From NCBI GenBank assembly GCA_010093485.1, contig MU001497.1, forward strand, positions 1,881,064-1,945,063: a DNA stretch of 64,000 nucleotides. The letters run 5' to 3'. This document shows positions 61,265-64,000 of this stretch, in pieces; position 1 is the first letter of the stretch, and each line of letters starts with the position of its first letter. Under the pieces are notes generated by a model that ran no database searches, was not told the DNA's origin, and saw only the letters and a list, made by a program, of their open reading frames with translations. This DNA is from Karstenula rhodostoma CBS 690.94. Taxonomy: Eukaryota; Ascomycota; Dothideomycetes; Pleosporales; Didymosphaeriaceae. The position numbers and the translations under genes were made by a program.

Positions 61265-64000
61265 GAAGCTTAGTTTTTATAAAAAAAAAAAATCTTAATA
61301 TAAAACTACTATTATAAAAATTATTTAATAATAAAAGATATAAATATATTATATAAATTTATAATTAGTAAAAAATATATATATCTAGTCTAGTTTTTAT
61401 ATAAATAAAAGGCTAGTAAAAAAAAAAATTAAATTAAATTTAATACTTTATAAACTTTAATAAACTATAATAAAATATAGTAAAGAAATTTTAAAATATA
61501 TTACTAATTTATATAAATAAAATTAGTATATTTATAATTAAATATAATATTAAATATAATACTTCGCGAACTTAAATAAGCTATAGTAAAACTCGATAAA
61601 AAAACTTAGTAGGGTACTAAAATATAAATATTTTAAATAAGTATATTTATAATAAACCTTTATTATTTATAAAGATTAAAAAAAAAGTATATAGTAATTA
61701 TAAAATTTAATTTATTATTTTTTATTTAATTCTAGTAGTAGTTATTATACTTTTTCTAGATAATATAAAGGTTAAACTATTAATAATTATAAATAAAATA
61801 AGTATTTATTTAAATACTTTTAAACTTCTAATAGAATACTAATATATAGTTTAATTTTTTAAATAAAAATATAGATTCCTATAAATAGTCTAGATTTATA
61901 GAATTTAAAAATTATTAAATAAGAAAATTCTACTAATATATCTAGCTTTTAGTAGTTATAAAGTTCTTTATAAATAAGTTTCTATTACTAAATTTATTTT
62001 TACTATTTTTATTACTATAATTAGATATAGAACTATTAGAAAAAATAAAGTCTAATATTTTATTTAATATTTATAAATCTAGAAATATAGAAGTAAACTA
62101 GATAGATATTAATACTATTATAAATTAAATAGATTTTATATCTAAATCCTCTATATATAATAGTAAAAAAGTATATAGAGTTAATTATATTATATCTAGT
62201 CTAAGAGAGAATATTAAAAATAGAATTTAATAGGTTTTATATAATAAATAATAGCTATTTTAAAATAACCTTTATAGGGTTAGTTTTATTAGAGTAAAGA
62301 GCTATAAAAAACTTAATAAAAATAATAAAATATAAAATATAAAATATAGTTAAGTTATAATATTAATAGGCCTACTAATAATATAGTATTTAGAAAAAAA
62401 TAAAATAGAAATTAGTAAAGATTATTTTTATTTATAATATATATAGTATTTTTTTAATTTTCTATTTCTAAAAATATTAAAAACTAAATTAAATAAATAA
62501 TTATATTTATAATAGAATAGTATAGATTTCTAGCCTATTATAATTAATTAATAAAGAAATACTATATAATTAAAATAGATATTATAATATAAAAATATAT
62601 TTATAAAATAGATATTAGACTAAATATTAAATAAGAATATATATAAAAAGAAAAAAGGGCTAAATATAATTAATTTTTTTAATAGTTTATTTTATATTAT
62701 TTTAGTAATATAATTTATTATAGAAGGAAATATTTTTATTTACTATTATTTATATAATTTTAGAAAAAGAAAAGAATAATATTTTCTATAATAAAATAAA
62801 ATTATTTAGTTTTATAAAAATACTATTTAATCTATTTCTAGAGTTTAAAAACTTTATAAACGAGAATATATTTTTAGTTAAAATTATTAAAATACTTTTT
62901 ATACTACTAATACTATTCTATAATAATTATATAATATTTAAAAAAAATATATTAATAAGAAAATAAAATATTATAAAAAGAGTATTATATAATATCTATA
63001 GTAATATATAATAAATTAACTAGTAAAGATATATAGAATAATAGTATATTTTTTAATATAAAAGAATATAGTATTATAATTTTAGAATAAATAAATCTAG
63101 AAAATAATAATACCTATAAATTCCTATTAATATTAATTAAAATAATAATAAAAAAAGATATTTATATTTTATTCTATATATTATAATTATAATATTATTT
63201 TAAATAAGTATATTTATATTATATATAATAAATATTTTAGTATTAAAAAAACTTTTATTCTATTAGAAAGTATTAGAAAGTACTATAGAAATAAAAAATA
63301 TAAATAATATTTTATAAATATAAATATTATAAATATAAATATATATAATAGAATATTAGTAAAAAATAGTATAATAGAAAATAATACTAATAATAAAAAA
63401 TAAAATACTATTTTTTAGAATTACTAAAAATTAATATTATATAATAAAGTTCTATATATATAAGAAATTCTAAAGATATTAGGGCCTTAATAAAATAATA
63501 AAAAAGTTTTATACTATAAAAATATTTTAAAAACTATAAAAAGTTTAAAAACTATAATAAAATATTAGAATATTAAAAAATTAGAAAACTAATATATAAT
63601 TTAAAAAATATTTTATATAGTTTCTATTTTTTATAATTAATTTAAAATATTATTTAAAAATAGTTTACTTTTATATCTAAATTAAAGTATTTTATATCTA
63701 TATAAATATTTAGTATATTTTTAATATTATTATATTATATATAATTATAATATAAAAATTTTTTTTTTTTTATATAGTCTTTATTATATTTTATTTTTTA
63801 AATAATTTTTAAAATATAAACCTATATATATAGGCCTCCTTACTTTAGGGCCCTAAGTAGGAAAATAATGGCCTATATATTCGCTAAAGTAAAAAAATAC
63901 CTAGGTCTAAATTAAAAAAAATAATTTTAGTTACTAAAATATACCAAGATCTTATATAATACCTAGACCCTAAAGTAAAAAAATTTAATAATAAGGAATT
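61265..64000. repeat. RIP-devastated AT-rich block, continues past the right edge
   Basis: Same composition as 26521-52200: no open frame, CpA/TpG/CpG almost lost, long A and T runs. Around 63815-63990 a slightly richer patch holds recurrent CCTAG and CTTTAGGGCC-like words, some inverted (TACCTAGGTCT and ACCTAGACCC), perhaps the end of an element. Confidence 0.88.

Overview
The window looks like a filamentous ascomycete (Pezizomycotina, most likely a Dothideomycete such as a Pleosporalean). Genes carry short introns of 47-87 bases with GTRNGT-type donors, CTNAC-like branch points and YAG acceptors. The families present are typically fungal: PTH11-like rhodopsin-domain membrane proteins, BBE-type FAD oxidases, MFS quinate/sugar permeases, GT90, tannase, and the PF25545/DUF7924-like family. 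The DNA is sharply split into GC-balanced gene islands and extremely AT-rich blocks. In the blocks almost every remaining C sits in CpT or CpC, and CpA/TpG and CpG are nearly absent. This is the footprint of very strong repeat-induced point mutation (RIP).

Layout. Island 1 (1-7850): a partial unknown gene, an intact nucleotidyltransferase-like gene, an intact Nudix ADP-sugar pyrophosphatase and a broken tannase/feruloyl esterase. A 3.5-kb RIP-destroyed DNA transposon (7851-11373) follows, with 65-base terminal inverted repeats and an 8-base target duplication. Island 2 (11374-26520): an intact rhodopsin-domain membrane protein, then what looks like a sugar or sugar-acid catabolic cluster: secreted BBE-type oxidase (intact), MFS permease (broken), SDR (broken), BNR/sialidase-like beta-propeller (broken), Gfo/Idh/MocA oxidoreductase (broken), DapA/NanA-type aldolase (intact) and a Zn2Cys6-type regulator (broken, cut at the AT-block edge). 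A small TA-flanked MITE lies at 22073-22245.

A 26-kb AT block (26521 to about 52200) has no usable reading frame. It holds many minisatellites (12-, 30-, 44-, 57-, 65-, 85- and 105-base units, a 261-base duplication and TAG-rich arrays). It fades through a partly mutated zone with head-to-head telomere-like repeats (52720-52784) into island 3 (53281-61260). Island 3 holds a broken GT90 glycosyltransferase, an intact unknown 219-aa protein, a decayed P450, an intact alpha/beta hydrolase preceded by a perfect 20-base hairpin, and an intact DUF7924-like protein with a PD-(D/E)XK-like motif. A third AT block fills 61265-64000.

Most broken genes carry nonsense codons explainable by C-to-T or G-to-A transitions (CAG to TAG, CGA to TGA, TGG to TAG). 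RIP leakage from neighbouring repeats is therefore a plausible cause of the decay, though several also have frameshifts. All family names come from reading motifs by eye; no database search was run.
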